Assembly: GCA_963966185.1 (NCBI GenBank)
Contig: CAWZYM010000020.1
Coordinates: 1,788,501-1,852,500, forward strand
Length of the DNA: 64,000 nt
Source of the DNA: Rhabditoides inermis
Taxonomy: Eukaryota > Nematoda > Chromadorea > Rhabditida > Rhabditidae
Direction of reading: 5' to 3'
A program made the translations under genes and the position numbers. The notes beneath the pieces are model-generated. The model saw only the letters and a program-made list of their open reading frames with translations. It made no database searches and was not told the DNA's origin. Numbering within the stretch: the first letter of the stretch is position 1; every line of letters begins with the position of its first letter. Positions 51,668 through 63,919 of the stretch are shown here, in pieces.

Positions 51668-54600
51668 TCACTCGGTGATACCGCGTGCGCGCAGATCCGC
51701 TCCCCTGTCCGACATGAGGTAGCGTTTTCTGTATTCGGCGATCATAGCCTTCCGTCTCCTCTGCGTCTCTGACATGCCGTGCGGCTCGTCGTCACTCTGT
51801 CTCTCTGTCTCCTCCTCGCCTTCTCCCACCAGCTCGTCTACAGCACCGCCCACATCCGGCCACGAGTCGTCGTCACTCTCAAATCGACTGTTGATAGAAG
51901 GAGGAGACAAGGAGAGAGAGAGAGAGAGAAAGAGAGGGAAAGGGAGGGATACCTCATCCTGTATGATGGCTTGCGCGGCGACCAGCCCAGCTCCCGCGCC
52001 GACCACCCTCCCCTCTAGTATGTTCTCCGACGTGGCTTGGATGCTGCCCGACACCCGCAAGTCAGCTATCAACGCCTCCATCGACATTTGCGGGAACATT
52101 TCGCGCAACTACAACCATGAAATAAAACAATCAAGTCATTCAATCAATCAAATAAGCAATCAGTTAAACTTTTTCACCTGCTGTGCCATGTTGTTGAGCT
52201 GCGACTCGTCGACAGTCCTTCCTCCCAGGAGGAGAGGCGCGTGCGAGAACTCGATGGAGAAGGCGGGAAGAGAGAAGAAACCCAGAGCACTGCAACAATA
52301 CCACATTCCAACTACTAATTAAACTAATCAATACGTAGCAAAGAGATAAATAAACATGTGACGGTTTATAAATGGGCAAAGTGATTCGACTGACCCTCCT
52401 CCGAAGTGAAACTGCGTCGTCTGCTGCTGGGGCTGCTCCCTACGGGGCTCGGGGGGAAGCTGCACAACACGCCTGAAAAATAAATTTTAAAAAAAACTAT
52501 GAGAGATGAGAGAGAGAGGGAGAGAGAGAGAGAGAGATGCCGTACCTGCAGGTGGGACAGGTGGCGTCCTGCTCTAGCCACCACATGACACACCAGTCGT
52601 GGAAGGGATGCGAGCAGGGCAGCGAGCGCGCGTCCCGCAGAGGCTCCCAGCACACTGAGACAGTCAAGGGAAAGGTAAAGGTAGCCTTCCGATTCAAGAG
52701 ATTGCTCTGTCACAGCAATACGTCATAGCCTATTTTGCAATGATGCACTTGGGGATGGCGAAACTGATACAACAATGTACACAACATCAATCAAACCAGT
52801 AAACACTGACCTGCACACAGGTCGTCGCTGTGTTCTGCCAGCTGGGGGAAGGTGGAGTGGATGTGCGCGAGAAGGCGCTGGTGCTTGGCGTGCCTGCAAT
52901 AGGGAGTGAATGTGTGAAAATGGTAAACAATAGTAACGTCATACAAACTCAAATGCTTTCACCTCTCGAGCGTGGCCGAGATGGATCCGTACGCGAGGCG
53001 CACGTGGTAGAGAAAGAACATGCAGGTGAGGTTCAGCCCCAGCGGCGCGTACATCCTGCAACCACAACAGTCGATCAATCAATAACGCATATAAAATTGC
53101 GTTGATCAAACTATCAATATATCACTCGATACTCACATGAGATGTCCATAGTTGGCCAGCTGAAGCGAGTCGGATAGGAGGGACACGGCGAGGTCTAGTC
53201 TGTACACGAGATGGCGGGCGGCGTCTGCCGAGCGGGTCACTGCTTGCGAGGCGGCCACTGACCGCAGCAGACCGTGCGAGGAACGCACCAGAGACAGCAC
53301 CGCCTGTCAAATCAAATAGTAACAACCGTTCGAGGTCGGAATGGAAAATGTGGGTTTTGGTGTCGTACCATAGTACTCACACAATACAATACGAACAGTT
53401 CGAATGGACTCACATCAACGAGTAGGAATAGGAAGTGGCTGGTGTCGAGGGTGTGTCTGCCCATCTTGCATAGTGCGAGGAGAGTGACGGTGGAGAGGGC
53501 GAAGAGGGAGAAGCACAGCCACGAGACGCGTCCGCCCGGGGGCGTCGACGGGGAGACCTGCGGGGACAGGGGTTCACAAGGGCAAGTATAACTTGGTCAT
53601 TGAACACTTGTTTCATTATCGCAATGTTCCCCATGATCGATTTGAAGTCAACGATTTGATTCTCGTTAGTTTTACAAAAACCATTTTCTACATTGCATGT
53701 GTTCAAAAGATTGTTGACCATACTATGAATCAACAACATAACCAATAATCGAAGCGCGTAGAAGTAATAAAATAAAGGAAAAGAAACCAACCAGCTTGAA
53801 TCGTTGGTAGGTGACCTGGTGCAGCACCGACATGAAACCCATCAGACCGAACCTGTACAAATAACTATGTTACAAAACACTGACTAAATATGAAATAAAT
53901 AAATCAAAAAGGCCAATCAATCAATCAATAACCGACCACATCATCCAGGGCAGGAATCGGTGTGCCGAGTGAGCAGCGACGACGGATAGGAAGACAATGT
54001 TGAAGAGGAGAAAGGAGAAGAAACCATGGCGCACCACTGCCTCCTCCTACAATATATAATAGTGAAATAACAAAACTCGAAAGGGGAAACAAAATACAAT
54101 AAAACAAAACTGCTTACTCCAGCATTAATGCACACAACACATCGCACCTGTCGCGTGAGCTCCTTGAACGTGAAGGAGATGATCTTACAGGCGGACAACG
54201 CTAACAACGCGAAGTACGTGTTGATCAACACCTGCAGATAAACATATTCCAAAACGCAATGGTCTTGAAACAATGTGAAAAGTATACAAGGCAAGGTTCC
54301 ATACACAACAATATCAAGTAGGAAAGTGAGAAACGTACACAAGTGAGCGCGGTGTTGGATAGGACATAGTAGAGTAGGACGGCGGCAGTGTGGGTGGTGC
54401 CCTCCTCCAGTCCCTCTGCCACTAGCTCATCTCCCGTCTCGTGCGAGAGCTCTTGCGAAAGAAGGGTGAGTAGCTGAACATGCACATTCAAAAACATCAC
54501 CGTCATGCATACTAATCATGATAATGAAAACAATCAAATACCAATGCTCACCTCTGGTTGTTGTGTGAATGTGTGTGCGAGGTATGCGGCGGTGAGTGAG

Positions 54601-54998
54601 GTGATGAGGAGGGAGAATGTGACGTATGATTGGACGGAGGGGAAGGGTGTCCGCGAGAGGAAGTTGACCAGCCCGTTCTGCCGGTCCATCACGTGCGAGC
54701 CGCCCTGCAAAGCAAGAACTACTCGATCGGGACACATTACGTTCAACAAGTAATAGTATATTTGAAAACAAATACACTTGATCAACGGACAGTTCAGCAA
54801 GCGACGACTGACGATTGGTGAAGGTGAACTTATTTCGACATGTATATACGGAATGTGCTGAGAGTAACGGTCCGTAATAAAACCGTTTTCGAGACTTTCG
54901 GCAAGATTTCGGCAAGGAACTGGGCGTGAATAAACAAAAAATCTACGGAAACTGATAGTTTAGTTTACCTCAAACCGTTGCGAATCGAGATGCGACAT
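51668..54998 (-). CDS. AMFR: ER membrane E3 ubiquitin ligase gp78 (AMFR)
   Basis: ERAD ligase with N-terminal multi-span membrane region, RING and CUE domains. Exons right to left: 54969-54998, 54552-54704, 54339-54473, 54148-54231, 53937-54046, 53792-53852, 53414-53557, 53137-53303, 52963-53055, 52811-52893, 52546-52654, 52395-52472, 52178-52289, 51953-52108, 51668-51877; every phase closes, 574 aa (human 643). Several hydrophobic helices (ITSLTAAYLAHTF, YFALLALSACKI, FSFLLFNIVFLSVVA, LCFSLFALSTVTLLAL) precede the RING, with CWEPLRDARSLPCSHPFHDW and then QDATCPTCR. The CUE domain reads LREMFPQMSMEALIADLRV followed by NILEGR. The C-terminal RRRKAMIAEYRKR resembles the p97-binding VIM helix. 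The last acceptor could be 51877 or 51887; only 51877 keeps phase. Confidence 0.94.
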
Positions 54999-56330
54999 GG
55001 CAGTAAGACGGGGTTGAACGGTAATGGCTAGTTGGTGTTGGCCTTCTCTCAGAGCATGATCGATCAGCTGATCGGAGACAATGGCAGTGCGCGGGTAAGT
55101 GAGAGTGAGAGAGCAGCAATGCAAGCACTACCGAGAAGGTCGATCGATTGTCGCCGACCGACCGGTTGTGCCTCAGTCGAGAGAGAGAGAGAGACTCACG
55201 CTCACTTCGAAAGACATGCATACAATGACACATTTGCGACCAGTGTGGAGATGACTTCCACCCACGCAAAGCGAAAATGTTGCGAGTCATTGTCAATGCG
55301 CCGCTTATCGAGCAATTGTGTGCAAGAAAGTGACAGCATGATCGATATTATCGATAGTGCCTATGTGTTATCAAATTTCTGGGTGAAGAAGATAAAGGAT
55401 GGAGAAAAGTGAATAACAGAGAGGAGGGGGGGATCCCGCCATATCACATGTCAACAATCTCTCTTCTCTCTCTTCCGCCACGTGAGAGACGGCTCATGTT
55501 CGTTCACAAAAATCGAGCTGGCGATTGATTGACGAATACAGGCTATAACACGATGGAATTTTGAGAAAAAAAGATCTTGACCATGTCAGTTCATATTCTG
55601 ATACGTCATCTAAACCAAACTGAAAACACAACACAATCATATTGATTGATAATTGTAATGGAAAGAAGAGCTTCGGAGCGCAGCGAATACATTATGAAAG
55701 CGCACAATGGTCCACTCAAGAAAAGTAGACGCACAAATAAAGATAAGTAAATCCGACTGATGAAGCAGGGATGGAAGTTGCGATTGCATCAGAAAGAAAG
55801 CTATAGCTGCTGTATGTTTGCCAAACGAACGTGGATGTAATGTATGACTTACTTGCTTGTCGATACATCCATAAATGGATAAGCATGTTCTCAAACATAC
55901 AGAACAAACATAATTACACAAACTACATAAATCCTGAAAACTGGGAATCGAATCACTGGATTTCACAACAAACACACTGGAGTTCCGGCCGGCTGTAGGC
56001 GTTCGATATTGGAAAGAATACGGTAGTTGCGGATGGAGCGTAGGTATTTTTTCGTGTTTTGAAATATATATTTTTTTCGCTGCGCTGGTTAGTTTTGTTG
56101 TTATTATTATTGGATTACAACTTATTGTTTTGTGTAAAACAATTCTGTGGATATGTTGTAGTGTTTCACAAAGTTCTGAATCGTGAAATCGAAATTACAC
56201 ATTGCATTGCCGATTTCAGTTTCCCGCGCGTTTTCGTGTCAAGGGAGATAACTGACTGCTATCAGCGTATCCGATTTCAATGGTAAATACAGTGTAAGAT
56301 GCACCCGCACTCACTTTCTTACGATTCTAG
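54999..56330. other. upstream regions of AMFR (minus) and ARB2-type gene A (plus)
   Basis: No conserved coding sequence. It contains a 14-bp palindrome CGATCAGCTGATCG (55061-55074). The first exon of ARB2-type gene A should lie in the right half but I could not identify it. Candidates are an ATG ending in a GTAAAT donor at 56279 and one at 56034, and neither gives a convincing N-terminus in phase. Confidence 0.5.
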
Positions 56331-58184
56331 GCGCTGGAATCACTCGGCTTCCGCTTCAACAACCGCGGCGAGCTTCGCACTATCAAGGTACGCTGTTTTG
56401 ATTACTTTTATGACGTCAGATCTTATAGGATGACGATCCGTTTGTGTTCTCGACGCAGAAAGTGTACGACGAATTGGGAGAGGCGATGACGGAGTGGCTA
56501 TACGAGGAGATGGAGAGGCACAGGATGGAGAGGACGGAGCTTCGCGAGCCTGACGACACTTCGGAAGGCCCTCATTCGTTCGTCTTCGCCACCAAGCGAT
56601 TCCAGAAGGTTAGCGGTCTATGTTGTGGCCCTACGTGTAGGTATTACAGAAGGACACGCTTCTGCTGTTGGTACAGGGCAGTGGCGCGGTGCGCGCTGGA
56701 CAGTGGGGTCGCAGGTCCGTCACATCTATCCCATCTACACCACTCCTCATAACAAATCCTTGTTACTTCACACTCCAGTGATCATGCTAATAAGCTCGAA
56801 ATCCAATTTCTTTTCCAGGCTGATCCTGAATGAAAACCTGGACCAGGGCTCGATGCTGCCCTACATTGATCGGGCGCACGCCAATGGATGGGGCGTCATC
56901 GTTGCCAATCCTCACCAGACCGGAAAGGTACGCAACGGTAGCCATTACTCACAACCTTAATGCACCGATACAACATTTTTTTATGATATGTGTAAGTACA
57001 TATCATTATGATATGAGTTGCAGTCCTCCCCCTCGCCGGACGCGCACTGTCGTCTGATTCTGGAGCTGCTTGTCCGCCCCGCCTCCGCCTCTCGCATTCT
57101 CGCCGTCGCCCACTCGGCCGGATACTACTACCTCGGAGACGCCGTCAGTTTGGGTTTCATAAGTTTTATTAGTAATTAGTACGGTAGTTTAATCCTGATT
57201 GATTGTTCAGCTCTCGTCTCTCCCCGATTCTCGTCTGCGCTTTGTTGCCTTCACAGACACCCCGCAAGCGAATGTGGAGAGGTGGAGACGGGACAACATG
57301 CAGCTAGTGGTGGGTGTTGTTGTTGTTTGTTGTCCTATTGTGGTGTTGCAGTCTGCGAACTGGAACTGTGGCAGCCGCGCGTCGGCGGATGCGCCCATCC
57401 AGATTGGACGGCACAGCTACGCCCTCTACGCGGGCACACACCAGCATGACAGGTGGGAAACGGTTGGCTTATACGCCCCTCTGCGTCCGCCATAGCAGGA
57501 ATACATGGAATGCAGGTGGATGGGAGAAATGCTGTAGAAAACCGGGTCTAGCGAGGCGCATTTGAAGTTGCCGTTGTGATTGTTTTTCTAGGTCCTCGGC
57601 GGCGGCGCTTGCTGCCGTATTCCACGTGTTGGAGAGGAACCCACACGAGGGCAACATCAAGCAGCTACTCACTGAGGCCATCCGAGTCGGCAGGGGAGAG
57701 GTGAGATAGAGAGGGTGGCATATGGAGACATATTATGTATCTCTCTTTTCGTTGATCACATCCATGAGAACAACTGTGAACCGTGTTATGTTTAGGAGGT
57801 GCACTCGCCCAAGTTTGTCCCCGCTACACACAAGGAGCCGGTGAGTGTGCACGCGAGATTGTTTATTGCGAAATCTGTGATCACTGTTTCCGTAATAGGT
57901 ATCTTCATCGATTTGGGAGTGTTGATGTGAGATGTGCATGCGTTTGGTGTCGTGGTGTTTTCAGTTATAGCTCGTGGTTTTTGTCTTTTTGAGTTGGTGC
58001 ATGTCGCATTTGCACGTCTACGCTTATAATCTATTTTATCTCAGATCTCTCTTTTCTGGTGGTTGCTTATCATTTTTGTTTATCTGGATCTTTTCCGGAG
58101 ATTCATTACATGTTTCAGGTCGGTCCGGTGCGCAGCTTCCTCCGTGGTGCTGTCGACTGGTACTGCTGGTTCTCAGTTGCCTAG
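56331..58184 (+). CDS. ARB2/FAM172A-type protein A, hydrolase triad intact, no zinc module (5' incomplete)
   Basis: Exons 56331-56387, 56429-56608, 56650-56714, 56819-56927, 57024-57143, 57211-57309, 57352-57452, 57592-57700, 57796-57840 and 58119-58184 are in phase, giving 316 residues after an unidentified first exon. Compared with FAM172A/ARB2A: LESLGFRFNNRGELRTI, GSGAVRAGQWGRRLILNENL, GWGVIVANPHQ, AVAHSAG (nucleophile elbow), AFTDTPQ (acid) and AGTHQHDRSS (His). So all three triad positions are kept. FAM172A/Arb2 relatives act with Argonaute/RNAi or chromatin factors; enzymatic activity is not established. The intron at 56609-56649 is only 41 nt. The C-terminus ends RGAVDWYCWFSVA, with no CxxC module, unlike its neighbours. 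Confidence 0.85.
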
Positions 58185-58520
58185 AAACGTTCAGATACGG
58201 TATCCTTACCACTCCAGCCATACCCTATATCTAGATGCCTTGTTTGTCTGTATTCATTCGCCTTATGTACTGACCTAGCATGAGTTCCGCATGTTGCATA
58301 TATATTCTGATATATTTATGTAAGCATTTGTACAAATATTTTGAAATATAATGTATAAAATTCTCTCTTTTCTAAAAAATAGTTTTGTGATGTATTCGGT
58401 TTGCAACCGTGTGACTATCTGTGTGGAGTGTTTTTGGTGTTGATTTGCGAACGAGACATTTACAACATTTTTCTTCTGGTTTGTGCTGACTTGTACTGTG
58501 GTGGTTGCAGTGAGTGTGAG

Positions 58521-59212
58521 ATGGGTGATGGGGCGCCGGCGGGCGAGCCACCAGCAGAGTGGCAGAGGAGAAAGCCCGACTGTGTGAGTGCGACTCGGTG
58601 TGTCCTAGTGTTCCACCGCCAAGTGACGAACGAATGGCATGGAGGAACAATCTTACTCCTGCGAGTTGTTGCAGGCGAGTCTGGAGCAGCTGGGCTACAA
58701 GTTCAACACTGACGGCGAGCTGCGCAGTATACAAGTGAGGAGGGATGAGGGTGCCAACGCGGCTCAAATCGAGGCTCTGCCCATATAGAAGTGTCGGTGG
58801 CAGTATTCATGCCATTGTGACATTTTCGTGGGGTGGGACTTTTCGGAATGTGAGTACTTGCAGGACTCGTCCCGCTTCCGTTGGCGAGTGCGCGACCCGC
58901 TGTCTGACCGCGTCACTGCCGCCATGACAGAGGAGGTGTACGCGCAGATGTGCCTCCATCTAGACATGCACATGCTGCCCGTGGGTCATTGAGCTGTATT
59001 ATATATGCATATATTTTTTTGAATCTATGTTTTGTCTGGAATCACAATGGTTACTGTATCAGGTGCACGATGCGGGCCCGGCGGCTCCCCCGGACGCGCC
59101 GTTCCTGCTGGCGACTCGCGGATTCGCAGACAAGAAACAACTGCTGGTGCTCATTCACGGGTCCACGGCCAGGGGAGGACAGTGGGCAAGGAAGTGCGGC
59201 AGAGCGCCTGAA

Positions 59213-59253
<41 letters not shown>

Positions 59254-61112
59254 TCTCTCTCTCTCGCTCCATACAATTTACATGTTTCTGGTTTGATGTT
59301 CGGGTTGAATGAATACGTTCAGATACCGTATACGCATCACAATAGTTACCATGTCTCGATGCCCTATTTGTCTGTGTTATGTGGTGTTGCTGCGAATCGG
59401 ATGTTTGCACGATGCCTTGCAGGCTCATCCTGAACGAGGGTCTGCGTGCCGGTTCGATGAGTGCCCACGTGGTTCGGGCCCGCGAGAACGACTGGGGCTG
59501 TGTGGTATTCGATGTGCCCACCACATCGCCCGAGGGGAGGGAACTGCCGGTCAGTTCGAATAGTTCACCTCGACTCATGCTATCAAATAGTTTCCAAAAT
59601 GTGTAATTGTGAAATAGTGTGTCGACATGGCTTTTCATCACCCGTTGCAGGATTCTCTTGTGTACGGGCAGAAGGCGTGGGAGCGGTACGTGTCGACTGC
59701 TGTGGGGGTGGAGATGATACACGTGATCGTGCACGCCGACGGGGGAGACGTGCTCTCACACATTGTGGGTGGAGAAGTCGATCTGAGCGACGTCATTCCG
59801 TGACTGCGATACGGCTCACATTATGTATTGTCCCGTTGCAGCTGTCCCACGTGAAGGACGCGCGCGTTCATTTCGTGGCCCTCGCCAACTCCGTTCTCTC
59901 CCCCGCTGCTTTCCTCAACAACCCTCACATTATGGTCCGTGGTGGGGCTGGCTCTTGCTGATCCAGGGTTGCTTGTCACTGTGTACAGTACTATTCATTA
60001 CTGTTTAGGTGTGCTACGTGCCTTGTAAAAAAAAGTTTGATGTAAATGGTTGAGGTGTGCAACTGGTCGTCTCGGCAGGACGCCTCGTTCGTGCTGCAGG
60101 GCAACACATTCACTTTGCCAGCCGGAACCAGCGAGTACCACCGGTACGATAAGGGATACGGTAGATAAGTTGTTTTGGGTGTGAACACTCAGAGGCAGTC
60201 GTGTGTGTTGTTTGTGTAAGGTATACTATATGTGTGTGTTGCAGCGTGCCTCTGGCGGCGCTCGACTCGATGTTCTACGTGTTCGAGCGGATCGGCGAGT
60301 GCGCGGCGGGAGAGGCGGGATGGAGGAGGTGGGTAGAATGTATCTGCCATAGCTATCATGTCATTAACATGAATGTCGATTCTATGCTGATACAATGTTC
60401 TGTGCAGACTGCTGCGGCAGGCGGACATGGCTCGTCCGAGGGCTGTGGATGAGAGGGCGGGGGAGGAACTGGTGGTGGTGAACGACGTGCCCGCCCCCAC
60501 ACACAGGCTGCACAGGAAGAGGGTGGGTGGAGGTGGAGGGGGAGGGGAGAGAGTCTGTTCAGGGTCATGGTGGGACGGTGGCAGTGGCGTTGGCGAGCGA
60601 CCAGGGCACGCAGACTGCCGACCTCCCGCCCCCGCCAGACGGGGCCATGCACAGAGTGAGGGATATCATGAAGGAGTGAGTGCACTGGGCGTTTGCGGGG
60701 AGGTACTGGGTTCAACCACACCATGTTTGATTGAGTTTCAAAGTTAGTTACGGAGATATTTCAGAGTAGGCTGTCCATTCTCAGATGGACCATCTATCTG
60801 CTTACAGATGCTGCGTGTGTCTGGACGCGCGCGCAGTGGTAGTGTGCGTGTCGTGTGGGGCATCGGTGTACTGCGCAGACTGCTACGCGCAGTTCCTGCG
60901 GGTCGAACACGACAAGTACGCACGCAACCCGCGCCACCAGATCAAGTGCAGCAACTGCAGGTACTAACGCATGTGTGATATGATGTGACGAGAATTGTCA
61001 TATGTTCAGGGTGCCGATCAGTGTCGTTCGCGCTCCGAACGGGTTCTCGTCTCCTGGATACTGTACTTCGCTGGTACTCCAGCAGCTTTCGGCTCTGTTC
61101 GGAAAAGAGTGA
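58521..61112 (+). CDS. ARB2-type protein B: Arb2 domain with Ser-to-Asp change plus C-terminal CxxC zinc module
   Basis: Exons 58521-58583, 58675-58734, 58864-58980, 59063-59193, 59423-59549, 59651-59764, 59842-59934, 60079-60143, 60245-60328, 60408-60522, 60563-60675, 60808-60960 and 61010-61112 give 445 residues. The Arb2 domain is recognisable (LEQLGYKFNTDGELRSI, LLVLIHGSTARGGQWARK, LILNEGLRAGSM, AGTSEYHRVPLAALDSMF). The nucleophile elbow, however, reads VHADGG (Ser to Asp) and the acid position ANSV (Asp to Asn), so a hydrolase mechanism is unlikely. After a Pro/charged linker come CCVC, CVSC, YCADC and KCSNC, four CxxC pairs, then a conserved tail NGFSSPGYCTSLVLQQL. The ATG lies 10 nt after TGGTTGCAG. 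Confidence 0.85.
59215..59267. repeat. (CT)n microsatellite in ARB2-type gene B intron
   Basis: CT run directly after exon 4, downstream of an atypical GTGCGG donor. Confidence 0.9.
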
Positions 61113-61383
61113 GAGAAAGAGAAAGATCTAGTTATTGTACTTGTACATAATAGTCTATTACATGTCCGAAATGTATTGGATGCATTGTCTCTTGCCTGTC
61201 TACTGGTCTCATTTTGTCCATGCGGTGTCCTGTTGAGCATAATAAAAAGTTTAACATGTTTAACGGTTCCAATGTTTGTTGTTTTTTTGTGGTCTGCAAA
61301 CCATGGTCATATATCGTGTACTTTTCAATTGATTGAATCGATTCGCTTTGTCTGATTTATTGATTACTAATGCACTGTGCAGG

Positions 61384-63603
61384 ATGACTGAGTGGGTTCG
61401 GAAGAAACCCGACATTGTGAGTAGGTTTTTGAGTTTTCTCATTTGTTTTCCACTTTTCATGTTTTCAATTTAGGAGTCTCTTCAAGACCTCGGTTATTCG
61501 TTCAACCAGGATGGAGAGCTTCGGTCCATCGATGTGGGATTTATCGAAGCGGCTTTGTGATTTATTGTTTGGTTAATTGATTGATTGCCTAATCGATGAT
61601 TGATTTCAGGACGGTAGTCGTTTCGAGTTTCGCGGCCAGCGTCACTATGAACAAGTGGGGGATGCGATGACCGAGGAACTATACGAAATACTCTGTAGAG
61701 AGTGCGACATGTACGAAACGCCGGTACGTTTCGAGATCTTTTTTTATTGCGTTTGTCAGTCTGGGTGTCAGGTGAGAGAAAGCAATGTGTGAATCATTGT
61801 ATTTTCTTGAAAATATGATCGACAAGTTTTTTTTAGTGAATATCAGACTGGGCGTTTAGTGCGTTTTTGTAGGTGTGCCCCCCGTCGGAAGACGCGTCGC
61901 AGGCCGACTTCTCGTTTGTGCTCGTCTCCCGTGGATACGACACGAAGAGAGAACTGCTAGTGCTCATTCATGGAAGTGGAGCCGTCAAGGCCGGACAGTG
62001 GAATCGCAGGTGGGTCGAATCTGTCTCCCCCCCCCCTTCACTCCCTCTTCCTCTCTCATCGTGGGCATTGCAGGCTGATCCTGAATGAGAATCTCTACGA
62101 GGGTTCTATGCTTCCGTATGTGCAGCGTGCTCGAAAGAACGACTGGGGCGTGGCCATCTTCAACACGAATCAGCGAGGCTGCAAGGTACATGTGCTCCCG
62201 TTGTATTCTCTTTTATGTTTGTGTGTGTAATCATGGTACAGTGCCGGGCTCTGTTCAGTACAGCGACGCCTCCTACGTGCACGCCATCAACGCATGGGCC
62301 AGGTGGGCGACGGCACAATTTGTCCCACTCCGCCATCCCACTCCAACACTCCATGCATTCGACTACTGATTCATGTTTGATGAGGGTGTGAGCAGTGTGT
62401 TGCAGGTACGTGAAGGCGAGCCGTGCCGTTCGCATCCACGTGGTGGCTCGCGCCGCCGGCGGAGACAACATATCCACTGTGGTGAGTGGCATGCATTCTA
62501 ATACTGCTTCGAAGTCAGAGTCAAATTTTGTCCATTCCAAATTGACCTAACGCATGTTTCGATACGTTATGAGAGATTTTTTTTCATTGAATTTAGATTT
62601 GGATAATGCCAATATTGATTGACTACTTGATTTTCGTGCTTTTAGATGTCGCATTACTATGACGAGCGAGTCCGCTTCATCGCCCTCACGGATTCCTGGA
62701 TCGACGACGCGGCTTTCCAGAGAAACCCCGCACTCGTGGTCCGTGGTTGTGTAGTGATCGATTCGGTTCGATGCGCACTCTCGTTGTTTGTAGGTTAAAT
62801 CGTGGAGCTCGCGCGCCGACCCGCAATGCCTCGCACGAAACGGACGCGTGTACACTCTCTATGCGGGCACCAGCCACCACGACAGGTCAGCTGCAAGACC
62901 TTCATCATTATTGATCTGAAGTGAATGATTTGATTCATACACGTGTAGCAGTTGTGGGATTCAGGATGTTAGATTCGGTATTTTCTGAATGATCCTCCAA
63001 TTGTATGGTTTAGATCGTCGACGGCTGCGCTCGACTCCATCTTCCACGTGTTGGAGAGTGCGTGTGTGGTGGATGAAGGCTGGAGCTGGAAACAGCTGAT
63101 CATGGAGGCACACGGAGTGATGTCAGAGGTGGGCGGAGAGGAAGAAGGAGAGGACCGGAGTGAGTATTCAGGAGGATGTCGAGGATACGCTGACTGCGGA
63201 TGACTCACCCATGTCCGATGTGGCTGTCGAGAAGGCGAGGCACATCATGAAGCAGTGAGGGCTCAGTTTGTGTTCTTTGTCGCGAGTTGCATAGTCGTGT
63301 GTCCAGGTGTTGTATGTGTCTGGACGCGCGCGCAGTGGTAGTGTGCGTGTCGTGTGGGGCATCGGTGTACTGTACTCGCTGCTACGCGCTCTTCCTCCGC
63401 TTCGAATTCGATCAGTGTGTCCGCATCCTCCACCACGAGACCAAGTGCCCCAACTGCAGGTACAAGTCCAGGCTATACCTTCCGGTGCATTATGTCGGAT
63501 GATTTACAGAGTGCCGATCAGTATCGTTCGTACTTCAAATGGGTTCTCGTCTCCCGGTTACTGTACGTCGCTGGTACTACAGCAGCTGGCTGATATATTC
63601 TGA
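61384..63603 (+). CDS. ARB2-type protein C: Arb2 domain with Ser-to-Ala change plus C-terminal CxxC zinc module
   Basis: Exons 61384-61416, 61474-61533, 61610-61723, 61873-62009, 62074-62185, 62259-62302, 62406-62481, 62646-62738, 62794-62885, 63014-63128, 63172-63254, 63307-63459 and 63510-63603 give 401 residues. It starts MTEWVRKKPDI; Arb2 segments are LQDLGYSFNQDGELRSI, LLVLIHGSGAVKAGQWNRR, LILNENLYEGSMLPYV and GWSWKQLIMEAH. The oxyanion HGSG, acid TDSW and AGTSHHDRSS are kept, but the elbow is ARAAGG, so the serine is Ala. The C-terminal module has CCMC, CVSC, YCTRC and KCPNC, then NGFSSPGYCTSLVLQQL as in protein B. The ATG is one base after CTGTGCAG, and the gap from gene B's stop is 271 bp. 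Confidence 0.87.
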
Positions 63604-63862
63604 GAAGAGAGATAGAGAGAGAAATATCAGACAAGACATAGGTATAAAAGACATGTAACTGGTAAATATCAGAATTTTACATTTTTTTTTCATAATTGGT
63701 TAATGTGATCCTGATCTCATTTATACTGGTATCACTTTTCACTTTGTATTTACTGGGTGTTTTAAGATGTATTTAACATAAATATTGTATTTCACTTCAT
63801 GTTTACGTGGTTTGTTGATTGATTCTGGTTTGCAACCATGTGCGTATCTGAAACATTGGTCT

Positions 63863-63893
<31 letters not shown>

Positions 63894-63919
63894 TTTCATC
63901 GATTGAGTTGTGTTTCAGT

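Noticed and set aside
55061..55074. CGATCAGCTGATCG palindrome as a regulatory site
   Set aside because: Related CAGCTGATC strings also occur near 45560-45580 in a PPIP5K intron; a 14-bp palindrome alone does not support a call.
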